Positions 1-5,895 of a stretch of DNA of 17,420 bases are shown piece after piece; positions within the stretch are counted from its first letter, which is position 1; each line of letters starts with the position of its first letter. The position numbers and the translations under genes are program-made. This DNA comes from UBA7672 sp036733305. Its GTDB lineage: Bacteria; Pseudomonadota; Alphaproteobacteria; Caulobacterales; Hyphomonadaceae. The DNA lies in contig DAINAT010000067.1 of the NCBI GenBank assembly GCA_036733305.1, positions 1 through 17,420 of the forward strand, in the 5' to 3' direction. Under the pieces are notes generated by a model. It ran no database searches. It was not told the DNA's origin and was given only the letters and a program-made list of their open reading frames with translations.

Positions 1-154
1 TGACCCATGGGTGGGAGTATAACCCTGGGCCATGGGGGTGCGGGATTTGGGGTGGTCCGTCCTACAGTTTGGGTGTGCAGGTGATTGAAATCAGGCGGGA
101 TGGTTTTTGGCTGTCCTACGAATTGGCTCCGCTCTATCCCCCAATTCCAGCGTC

Positions 155-220
155 GTAGGGTGCATCAACGATGCACCGCACCGCCGGCGCCTGCCACGGT
201 GCATCGTTGATGCACCCTAC
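155..220. repeat. Nested palindromic repeat (REP/MITE-like)
   Basis: Two 24-base arms (155-178 and 197-220) are perfect reverse complements around an 18-base spacer. Each arm also contains its own hairpin, GGTGCATC-AAC-GATGCACC on the left and its complement on the right. The DNA can therefore fold either as one long stem or as two adjacent short hairpins. This architecture resembles paired REP elements or a non-autonomous palindromic repeat, often found in intergenic DNA. Its family and copy number cannot be told from this window. Confidence 0.75.
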
Positions 221-265
221 GGGTTTGGGGTTGGTCTTGGACAGCGGGACAAGACGCCCCTGGGT

Positions 266-281
266 CCCGACTTTCGTCGGG
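266..281. repeat. Short GC hairpin CCCGAC-TTTC-GTCGGG
   Basis: A perfect 6-bp stem with a TTTC loop lies about 40 bp beyond the argF stop codon and 45 bp from the nested palindrome. It may be part of the same composite repeat or a weak transcription end for argF. No T-run follows on the minus strand, so terminator function is only a guess. Confidence 0.4.
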
Positions 282-321
282 AGGAGCGGGGCGAGGAATT
301 GGCGTCGGGGCGGTGTTGGGG

Positions 322-1242
322 TTAGCCGCGCAGGCACCACTCAAGGATTGCTTTTTGCGCGTGGAGGCGGTTTTCGGCTTCGTCGAAGATGAGCGACTGG
401 GGGCCGTCGATGACTTCGGCGTCGACTTCTTCGCCGCGGTGCGCGGGCAAGCAGTGGAGGAATTTGGCGCCGCCATTGGCGGCCTTCATCAGGTCGCCGC
501 TGACTTTGTAGGCTGCGAGATCGGCCAGGCGTTTGTCGGCGTCCTTGTCGCCCATCGACACGAACGTGTCGGCGACGACGACGTCTGCGCCGGCGACGGC
601 TTGCTTCGGATCACGGAAGAGGTCGATGCGGCCCTGCTCTGCACGGGCGCGTTCAACATCGGCCATGTCGGCGTCGTAGCCCGGAGGCGTAGCCACCGAG
701 AGAGAGAAGCCGAATTTTGGCGCGGCGTGGATGAACGTGTTCGCCATGTTGTTGCCATCGCCCACCCAGGCGATACGCGCGCCCTTCAGCGTGAGGCCAG
801 CTTCCTCAAGCGTCTGCAGGTCTGCCATGATCTGGCAGGGATGCGACTTTTCTGTCAGGCCGTTGATCACCGGCACCGTGGCGAACTGCGCGAAAACTTC
901 GATATCGGCGTGGCGGTTGGCGCGCATCATCACGGCGTCGACATAGCGCGACATGACGCGGGCCGTATCTTCGATGCTTTCGCCGCGGCTGATCTGGGAT
1001 TCCGCCGCGGTGAGGATGACCGATGTGCCGCCGAGCTGGCGGATCGCCATGTCGAACGAGACGCGGGTGCGCGTGGAGTTCTTCTCGAAGATCATCGCCA
1101 GCGTGTGGCCGGCGAGCGGCGCGTCCTTGTCAGGCGTGCCTTTCGGCAGGCCCTTGCGCGCCGCCTTGCGCGACTTGGCGTTATCGAGAATGGAGCGCAG
1201 CTCGCTTGACGCGAGGGGCCACAAGTCCAGGAAGTGGTTCAT
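322..1242 (-). CDS. argF: Ornithine carbamoyltransferase (306 aa)
   Basis: ArgF joins carbamoyl phosphate to ornithine to give citrulline, the sixth step of arginine synthesis, in the cytoplasm. The carbamoyl-phosphate site STRTR is at residues 56-60 and HPCQ at 134-137. The ornithine-binding part has GDGNN at 161-165, D225 followed by SMG at 229-231, and the HCLP motif with its catalytic cysteine at 263-266. Length is normal for the anabolic enzyme. It starts 11 bp after argD, and an AAGG ribosome site overlaps the argD TAA stop, so the two are one operon with likely translational coupling. All key residues are present; the identification is very secure. Confidence 0.97.
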   Translation of the reverse strand: MNHFLDLWPLASSELRSILDNAKSRKAARKGLPKGTPDKDAPLAGHTLAMIFEKNSTRTRVSFDMAIRQLGGTSVILTAAESQISRGESIEDTARVMSRYVDAVMMRANRHADIEVFAQFATVPVINGLTEKSHPCQIMADLQTLEEAGLTLKGARIAWVGDGNNMANTFIHAAPKFGFSLSVATPPGYDADMADVERARAEQGRIDLFRDPKQAVAGADVVVADTFVSMGDKDADKRLADLAAYKVSGDLMKAANGGAKFLHCLPAHRGEEVDAEVIDGPQSLIFDEAENRLHAQKAILEWCLRG

Positions 1243-1253
1243 GTGTGCGGACC

Positions 1254-2444
1254 TTACGAGCCTGCGGCCGTCATCATGGTGGCGAACTGCTGGTCGATGA
1301 TGTCGAGCGCTTCGCGCACGTCATCTTCGGTCACGACCAGCGGCGGCGCGAGGCGAAGCGTGTTGTTGCCGGCCGTGCCGACGAGGAGGCCGCGCTCTGC
1401 CAGCGTGCCACGCAGCGGCATCGGATCATCGCGCATACGCAGGCCGCGCAGCATGCCGGCGCCGGTGATGTCTTTGACCAGTTCGGGATAGCGGCCTTTG
1501 AGGCTTTCCATGCCCTGCTGCATCGTGCCGGCGACGCGGCGGACTTGCTCAAGGAAGCCTTCGCCGGTGATGACATCGAGCACGGCGTTGCCGACGGCCA
1601 TGGCGAGCGGACCGCCGCCGAAGGTGGTGCCGTGGACGCCCTTGGCCATGCCGGAGGCGGCCTTCTCGGTCGCGAGGATCATGCCCATCGGGAAGCCGCC
1701 GCCGATGCCTTTTGCTGCGGCGAGCAGATCGGGCGCTGCGCAATCGACCCATTGATGGTGGAAGAGTTTGCCGGTGCGGCCCGCGCCGCACTGGATCTCG
1801 TCATAGATCAGCAGGACGCCGTTATCGTCGCAGAGCTTGCGCAGCTTGCGGAGGAAATCGTGGCTGGCTTCGCGCACGCCGCCCTCGCCCTGCACGGGCT
1901 CGATGACGACGGCGGCGAGATCGGGTTTGACGATCTCGGCCTTGAGGGCCTCGAGGTCTTCCCACGGGATCGAGCGGAAGCCCGGCAGGCGCGGGCCGAA
2001 GCCCTCGCGGTATTTCTCCTGCGCGCCGGCGTTGATGCCGCCGAGCGTGCGGCCGTGGAACGAGCCCTCGAACGAGAGAATGCCGATGCGGTCAGCCTGG
2101 CCTTGCGACCACTGATAGCGGCGGGCGATCTTGATGCAGCCTTCGATCGATTCAGCGCCCGAGTTGGTGAAGAAGGCGAAGTCCGCGAAGGTCAGGTCGA
2201 CATAGCGCTGGGCGAGGCGTTCCTGTCCGGGGACGCGGAACATGTTGGAGGTGTGCCAGAGCTTGTTGGCCTGGTCGGTGAGCGCCTTGACGAGGACGGG
2301 GTTGCAGTGGCCGAGCGAGTTGACGGCGATGCCTGCGATGAAGTCGAGATAGACCTTCCCCTTGTCGTCATACATGCGCACGCCCTCGCCTCGCTCGAAG
2401 ACGACCGGGCTGGGGCCGTAGACGGGAAGCACTGCGTTCGACAT
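1254..2444 (-). CDS. argD: Acetylornithine aminotransferase (396 aa)
   Basis: A PLP-dependent class III aminotransferase. It moves the amino group of glutamate to N-acetylglutamate semialdehyde, giving N-acetylornithine; many members also serve as succinyldiaminopimelate aminotransferase. The PLP phosphate-binding NSGAES is at residues 94-99, the cofactor aspartate D215 in YDEIQ, the Schiff-base lysine K245 in AAAKGIGGGFPMG, and HGTTFGG at 271-277. An upstream ATG-like extension of 19 residues is possible, but I chose the start at 2444 because AGGAGA lies 7 bases before it and the protein then begins as the family does. It is followed at once by argF. Glutamate-semialdehyde or GABA aminotransferase is less likely given the argF partner. 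Confidence 0.95.
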   Translation of the reverse strand: MSNAVLPVYGPSPVVFERGEGVRMYDDKGKVYLDFIAGIAVNSLGHCNPVLVKALTDQANKLWHTSNMFRVPGQERLAQRYVDLTFADFAFFTNSGAESIEGCIKIARRYQWSQGQADRIGILSFEGSFHGRTLGGINAGAQEKYREGFGPRLPGFRSIPWEDLEALKAEIVKPDLAAVVIEPVQGEGGVREASHDFLRKLRKLCDDNGVLLIYDEIQCGAGRTGKLFHHQWVDCAAPDLLAAAKGIGGGFPMGMILATEKAASGMAKGVHGTTFGGGPLAMAVGNAVLDVITGEGFLEQVRRVAGTMQQGMESLKGRYPELVKDITGAGMLRGLRMRDDPMPLRGTLAERGLLVGTAGNNTLRLAPPLVVTEDDVREALDIIDQQFATMMTAAGS

Positions 2445-2451
2445 GTGGGCA

Positions 2452-2457
2452 TCTCCT
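2452..2457 (-). promoter_or_regulatory. Ribosome binding site of argD
   Basis: AGGAGA on the minus strand lies 7 bases before the ATG at 2444. It decides this start over the upstream in-frame start at 2501, which would add 19 residues without family similarity. Confidence 0.75.
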
Positions 2458-2529
2458 GGTGACGCCGGGTGGGGAAAGTAGGGACCTCTTTCGGGGGTCA
2501 AATCGAAGCGCGGAGCAATGAGGCCGTGC

Positions 2530-2552
2530 GCCCGTTATGTCAATGAACGGGC
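2530..2552. promoter_or_regulatory. Hairpin between permease gene and argD
   Basis: GCCCGTT and AACGGGC form a perfect 7-bp stem around a 9-base loop, midway in the 143-bp gap between the permease stop and argD. On the minus strand the loop region contains a consensus -35 hexamer TTGACA (2538-2543), but 17 bases further on there is only CATTGC, a poor -10. It could end the permease transcript, or be an operator in an argD promoter. Neither role is proven, and no T-run follows. Confidence 0.3.
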
Positions 2553-2587
2553 CATGACATATGGGTTTGGCGGGGCGGTTGTGGCGC

Positions 2588-3436
2588 CTATGCCTTGAGC
2601 TTGTAGCCCGCCTTGAGCCAGCGCCAGCAGAGGGCGCAGAGGGCCAGCGTGATGGCGAGGGACATCAGGCCGCCGAAGACGAGGTCGCTTTCGGCGTGGC
2701 CGGTGAAGCCGTAGCGGAAGCCGTCGATCATCTGGAAGAACGGATTGAAGTGGCTGATCGTGACGAAGGGCTCGGGCAGGCGGCTGATCGGGTAGAAGGT
2801 GCCGGAGAGCATCGTCAGCGGCATGATGACGAAGTTCTGCACCGCGGCCATGTGATCGAACTTCTCCGCCCAGATGCCGCCGAGCAGGCCGACTGCGCCC
2901 ATGAAGAGCGAGGCGACGATCGCGAAGTAGATGACGGCGAAGAGGTTCGCGACCTGGAAGGGCGTGATCTGCATGATCCAGACGGCGGCATAGGTGACGA
3001 GGCCGACGAGGATGCCGCGTGTGACGGCGCCTGAGAGAAAGCCGACGGTGAGTTCCATCGGAGAGAGCGGCGGCATCAGGAAGTCGACCGAGTTGCCCTG
3101 CACTTTCGCGATGATGAGCGAGGACGAGGTGTTGGCGAAGGCGTTGTTCAGGATCGCCATCATGACGACGCCGGGGGCCAGGAAGGTCTCGAACGAGACG
3201 CCGCCGGGGCTGGTGGCGCTGCCGCCCCGGTCGAAGGCGAGCTTGAAGACGAAGAGCATCAGGAGCGAGGAGACGACGGGGGCAAACAGGGTCTGCATCC
3301 CGACTTTCCAGAAGCGGCGGGTTTCGCGCAGGCAGAGCGTCCACAGGCCCAGCCAGTTGACCGCGCCATACTGTCGGGGAGCGGCGAGGCCGGGGCCGGC
3401 GGCTTCGGTGGGCGGTTTTGTCAGGGTCTGATCCAT
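2588..3436 (-). CDS. ABC-2 type transporter permease (282 aa)
   Basis: An integral membrane permease of the ABC-2 export family (YadH/DrrB/NodJ-like). Six hydrophobic segments can be seen, roughly at residues 48-68, 86-108, 133-156, 163-190, 198-216 and 254-274. The family signatures are the cytoplasmic PPLSPMELTVG (122-132) and the pre-last-helix block GTFYPISRLPEPF (212-224), followed by NPFFQMIDGFRYG (231-243). Such proteins dimerise and pair with a separate ATPase to export polyketides, polysaccharide or other hydrophobic substrates. No ATPase gene lies next to it in this window, so the substrate and partner are unknown. It is 143 bp upstream of argD in the same direction. The start has only a weak ribosome site. 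Confidence 0.88.
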   Translation of the reverse strand: MDQTLTKPPTEAAGPGLAAPRQYGAVNWLGLWTLCLRETRRFWKVGMQTLFAPVVSSLLMLFVFKLAFDRGGSATSPGGVSFETFLAPGVVMMAILNNAFANTSSSLIIAKVQGNSVDFLMPPLSPMELTVGFLSGAVTRGILVGLVTYAAVWIMQITPFQVANLFAVIYFAIVASLFMGAVGLLGGIWAEKFDHMAAVQNFVIMPLTMLSGTFYPISRLPEPFVTISHFNPFFQMIDGFRYGFTGHAESDLVFGGLMSLAITLALCALCWRWLKAGYKLKA

Positions 3437-3449
3437 GGCCGCGTTTTAT

Positions 3450-3481
3450 GCCCCTTAGCCGTGCGCGCCACTGTAAGGGGC
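3450..3481. promoter_or_regulatory. Inverted repeat upstream of the permease gene
   Basis: GCCCCTTA (3450-3457) and TAAGGGGC (3474-3481) are perfect 8-bp arms around a 16-base centre that has its own short GTG/CAC pairing. The nearer arm begins 13 bp before the permease ATG. It could be an operator for a dimeric regulator or a structured leader. It has no T-run on either strand, which speaks against a terminator. Confidence 0.5.
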
Positions 3482-3526
3482 GTTTCGGGATGTGCTGGCG
3501 TGGATTTGTTGGCGTTCTGGTCCCGG

Positions 3527-3672
3527 CGCAAGGGAGGCAGGCTCAATCATATCGGGAGTCAGGACTTTCCCTCGGGTGAAACATCCACAGTGAGTCCGAA
3601 GCCGCAACGCTTGGGGAACCTCGCGTGAAAGTTGAGTCCTGACGGACACAGCCTGCCAAAACACGCCTTGCG
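3527..3672 (+). ncRNA. ssrS: Probable 6S RNA
   Basis: Three perfect stems are nested around a common centre: CGCAAGG/CCTTGCG (3527-3533 with 3666-3672), GGCAGGCT/AGCCTGCC (3536-3543 with 3650-3657) and GTCAGGACT/AGTCCTGAC (3558-3566 with 3635-3643). Internal loops separate them, and a 68-base inner part can form a bulge plus a hairpin near 3595-3616. This gives a rod of about 146 nt with a central bubble, the shape of 6S RNA, which binds the housekeeping RNA polymerase and mimics an open promoter. From memory of E. coli 6S, its closing stem GCGGGC/GCCUGC and the 3' string ACAGCCUGC match ours closely, which also sets the strand. I see no clear promoter or terminator, and the exact ends are approximate. 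A leader or another structured RNA remains possible. Confidence 0.62.
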
Positions 3673-3679
3673 ACGCCGT

Positions 3680-3857
3680 GACTCATGGAGCCTGTGTACA
3701 ACCCCAATATATTGATTAACCTGTTAGGAACGAGCCCAGCATATTGCGGCGCCACCAGCGCCAGCTACTATCCCTTGAAAATGGGAAATGGGTCGGCAGC
3801 GGCACAACCTACATCTTGTGTCTTGCATGATTCCCCAAGGCTGTGGAGAGACATTCT
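3680..3857 (+). promoter_or_regulatory. gcrA control region
   Basis: This stretch holds a GANTC site (3680-3684), a DnaA-box-like sequence TTGTACACA read on the minus strand (3693-3701, 7 of 9 matches to TTATCCACA), and a CtrA-like half-site TTAACC (3716-3721). A possible promoter follows, TTGCGG (3744-3749), 16 bases, then TACTAT (3766-3771). A second GANTC site lies at 3829-3833. In Caulobacter, DnaA activates and CtrA represses gcrA; the sites here fit that scheme but are inferred from sequence only. The ribosome site GGAGAG (3845-3850) sits 7 bases before the start. Confidence 0.4.
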
Positions 3858-4400
3858 ATGGGCTGGACCGAAGAACGCGTCGCAGAACTCAAGAAACTCT
3901 GGGCCGAAGGGCACAGTGCGAGCCAGATCGCCAAGCGTCTGGGCTCGGTTACCCGTAACGCCGTGATCGGCAAAGTTCACCGCCTGGGACTCTCCGGCCG
4001 GGCGACTCCGTCGCGTCCGGTCAAGCGCCCGCCGCGCCTTGCCCGGCCCAAGCCGCAGCAGCAGATGCCGCGTCAGGCCAGCGCCGCCCCGGTGGCGCGT
4101 GGCTCGACCGCCCTGGCCATCCGCTCGGAGCCGGTGCAGACCCACATTTCTGAAGCTGAAGCCAATATCGAGCCCAAGCGCCTGTCGAACGGCGACATGG
4201 TCACCGTGCTGACGGTGAAGGACTCCATGTGCAAATGGCCGATCGGCGACCCGGCTGATGCGAACTTCGGCTTCTGCGGCCACTCGTCGGCAGAAGGTTC
4301 GCCCTACTGCGCCGAGCACGCCCGCGTGGCCTTCCAGCCCGCCAAGAAGCGCGAACGCCGCGCCCGCGAGTTCGACTACATCCAGAAGCTCGCGAGCTGA
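3858..4400 (+). CDS. gcrA: Cell-cycle regulator GcrA (180 aa)
   Basis: GcrA is a sigma-70-associated transcription co-activator of Alphaproteobacteria. It drives S-phase genes, especially at promoters carrying methylated GANTC sites. The N-terminal 45 residues begin MGWTEERV and hold the DNA-binding helix-turn-helix with ASQIAKRLG (21-29) and TRNAVIGKVHRLGLSGR (32-48). A basic, Pro/Gln-rich linker spans about 49-115. The C-terminal RNA-polymerase-binding part has CKWPIGDP (125-132), FCG (139-141) and YCAEH (150-154); C125, C140, C151 and nearby histidines may bind metal, which is inference. I chose the ATG at 3858 over a GTG at 3843 because GGAGAG is well placed and MGWT is the family start. 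It has its own terminator. Confidence 0.96.
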   Translation: MGWTEERVAELKKLWAEGHSASQIAKRLGSVTRNAVIGKVHRLGLSGRATPSRPVKRPPRLARPKPQQQMPRQASAAPVARGSTALAIRSEPVQTHISEAEANIEPKRLSNGDMVTVLTVKDSMCKWPIGDPADANFGFCGHSSAEGSPYCAEHARVAFQPAKKRERRAREFDYIQKLAS

Positions 4401-4470
4401 TCCCTTTCTCTCTGCGCGGGCTGAACTGACCATCCAGTTCAGAACCGTCTGACTTCTACCCGCGACGGCG

Positions 4471-4500
4471 CCGCCCCGGAATCTCAGGATTCCGGGGCGG
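4471..4500 (+). terminator. Intrinsic terminator of gcrA
   Basis: A perfect 13-bp stem (4471-4483 with 4488-4500) closed by a TCAG loop is followed by TTTCCTT. It lies 70 bp after the gcrA stop. The stem is symmetric and GC-rich at its base. Each arm contains a GANTC site (GAATC at 4479-4483, GATTC at 4488-4492). Confidence 0.9.
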
Positions 4501-4776
4501 TTTCCTTATCCGGGCTCGAATTCGGGCAGTTGACGTAGCGGAAATGAGGCGTCTGGTCGCCAGCGTCGCATGCAGTATTAACCTTCTATTCCGCGTGAGT
4601 GTTCGCTACCTGCACGTATGTCGTCGGGCTTTGTACGCCCGGCTGTGGTTGGTTATCCGCATAACGTCTCGATAGGCCTGCACGGCTCCAGACAATGCGG
4701 CGCGCGAAACAAGTGTGCTTCGAGAGACGGGCTAGTCCGTCACGCCCTTCGGGGCCGCTGGAAGCGGGAGTCTGTC
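4501..4776 (+). promoter_or_regulatory. Leader region of the PAS-like gene
   Basis: The 276 bases between the gcrA terminator and the next start hold no gene. They contain ATTAACCT (4577-4584), an eight-base string also present upstream of gcrA (3715-3722) that includes the CtrA-like half-site TTAACC. Small hairpins follow, including GACGG/CCGTC at 4726-4741 and a GCCC-TTCG-GGGC tetraloop hairpin at 4744-4755. The ribosome site GGGAG (4766-4770) is 6 bases before the ATG. No convincing -35/-10 pair was found. Confidence 0.35.
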
Positions 4777-5247
4777 ATGTTGGAACTGTCGCTCCGCCTC
4801 GCAGCGGTGCTCGATGAATTGCCCGTGGCCGTGGTGCTCGTCTCGCCGATGGGCCGGCTGATCAGCAAGACCGGCAGCATGATCGGGCTGCTTGGCACGC
4901 ACGTGCCCTCTTTCGACGCGCGCGAGGCCTCCCGCTGGAACTTCAAGGATGCAGGCGGGGCCACCATTCCCGCATCTGATTGGCCGAGTGGGCGCGCACT
5001 GCGTGGCGAGCGGCATTATGATGGCATGATCGGCACGTTCATCGATGGCGCTCCCATGAAGGTGAAGATCATCTCCATGCCGGTATTCGACCCTTCGAAC
5101 GCGGTGGGGGCGATCACCTTCCTGCAGGCGCTGGATACGAAGGGACGCAGCGCGGAAGGATCGGATCGCGACCTGCAGCACAGGCTGATCGACGAGCTGG
5201 TGAAATCGATGAGCCGCGCCTATATGCGCGATGCGCTGGCGAGCTAG
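4777..5247 (+). CDS. Small PAS-like domain protein (156 aa)
   Basis: The protein is mostly one PAS-like sensory domain. Residues 7-30 (a helix then VAVVLVSPMGRLIS) resemble the PAS start, and DWPSGRALRGE (68-78) resembles the conserved turn in PAS domains of histidine kinases, where it follows a strand with an aromatic residue (W54). A hydrophobic strand VGAITFLQAL (110-119) closes the domain, followed by a charged helix of about 30 residues. No kinase, HTH or cyclase domain is attached, so it may act as a stand-alone sensor or by protein contact; the ligand is unknown. An upstream in-frame start at 4618 would add 53 residues that look non-coding, so I use the ATG with GGGAG before it. It sits alone between gcrA and a convergent gene. 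Confidence 0.7.
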   Translation: MLELSLRLAAVLDELPVAVVLVSPMGRLISKTGSMIGLLGTHVPSFDAREASRWNFKDAGGATIPASDWPSGRALRGERHYDGMIGTFIDGAPMKVKIISMPVFDPSNAVGAITFLQALDTKGRSAEGSDRDLQHRLIDELVKSMSRAYMRDALAS

Positions 5248-5267
5248 CCTTGCCGGCGGCGGCTAGC
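5243..5267. terminator. Hairpin spanning two convergent stop codons
   Basis: GCTAGCC (5243-5249) and GGCTAGC (5261-5267) form a 7-bp stem with an 11-base loop. The TAG stop of the PAS-like gene and the TAG stop of the DUF3916-like gene each lie in one arm, on opposite strands. It could act as a two-way transcript end, but neither strand has a T-run. Confidence 0.4.
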
Positions 5268-5838
5268 GCCAAGCGTAGGCCCAGACCCAGTTGATACGGT
5301 CGCTATCGCGGCCCCAGGCTTCATCATATTCGCGCAGGCGCGTGCCGCCTTGGAATTCCAACTTTGCGTGGTCTGCGGGGCGGATGGCCGCGAGGCTTGA
5401 AGGATCAGCGGGCTCGGCTTCGACCCAGCCGCCGTCATAGCTCGCCCTGCTCTTCTCCTTCGGCGGCAGGAAGGTGCGGAAGTAATCGTCGTCGAAGAAG
5501 AGCGTGACTTCCGACTGGAAGAGGAAGGGCGTGGTGACGAGGCAGGCAACACGGCAGTTGGGCGGGCGGTGCGGCGAGGTCTCGATAGCTTCAGCGGCGG
5601 CGAGGATGGCGGCGATGCAGGCGCGTTGAGCTTCGGGCGTCGCGTGCGGAGGCTCTACGAGTTTCGAGAAGACGGGAACTTTGTAGTTCCAGAAGCGGTC
5701 GCCGCTGGCGTGGATGCGGGCAAGGAGATCGGCGTCGGGGAGCTGGTCGATGATTTGCGCGGGCCATTTCGCGAGCGCGCGCAGGTGGCGCTGCGGATTA
5801 CGCAGCTTCTTGAGCGGGCGGGTGTCGAGGCGTCTCAT
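5263..5838 (-). CDS. DUF3916-like protein (191 aa)
   Basis: A soluble protein with no signal peptide or membrane segment. The N-terminus is strongly basic (LKKLRNPQRHLRALAKWP), then RFWNYKVPV (48-56), LVTTPFLFQSEVTLFFDDDYF (100-120) and an aromatic end, INWVWAYAW. The run of motifs, basic leader, WNYK-P and F-SEV-FFD-DYF, matches my memory of DUF3916, a bacterial family of unknown function. I do not assign an activity. It converges on the PAS-like gene with 15 bp between stops. The start at 5838 has AGGTG about 8 bases upstream. It is 57 bp downstream of the first MFS gene and may share its transcript. Confidence 0.6.
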   Translation of the reverse strand: MRRLDTRPLKKLRNPQRHLRALAKWPAQIIDQLPDADLLARIHASGDRFWNYKVPVFSKLVEPPHATPEAQRACIAAILAAAEAIETSPHRPPNCRVACLVTTPFLFQSEVTLFFDDDYFRTFLPPKEKSRASYDGGWVEAEPADPSSLAAIRPADHAKLEFQGGTRLREYDEAWGRDSDRINWVWAYAWR

Positions 5839-5895
5839 GCCCCGACACCTAGCCGATCCGGCTTACTTTGTTAGCCACCTAATGGGCCAGCACCC

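Larger units (their letters stand above)
1..321. other. Non-coding region downstream of argF
   Basis: I see no credible gene in these 321 bases. Short open frames here overlap a large inverted repeat and have no family resemblance. The region holds the nested palindrome at 155-220 and a small GC hairpin at 266-281. It lies 3' of argF, which ends at 322 on the minus strand, so it may carry the transcript end of the argD-argF operon. No T-tract follows either hairpin on the minus strand, so a classical intrinsic terminator is not supported. Confidence 0.6.

Noticed and set aside
1023..2462. A 479-codon open frame on the plus strand across argF and argD
   Set aside because: It is antisense to two clear enzymes, has Arg/Ala/Asp-rich composition typical of the complementary strand of high-GC genes, and shows no family features.
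3536..3657. RNase P RNA or tmRNA at the structured locus
   Set aside because: The string GAGGGAAAGTCC on the minus strand recalls RNase P, but it lies at the wrong end, the RNA is far too short and other conserved parts are missing. No tmRNA tag sequence or tRNA-like part is present.
3535..3660. A riboswitch on the minus strand controlling the permease
   Set aside because: The fold is a rod rather than a junction, no known aptamer core was recognised, and the 3' similarity to 6S favours the plus strand. It is not fully excluded.
4618..4776. N-terminal extension of the PAS-like protein
   Set aside because: The 53 residues look random, lie over hairpins, and the internal ATG has a well-placed GGGAG.
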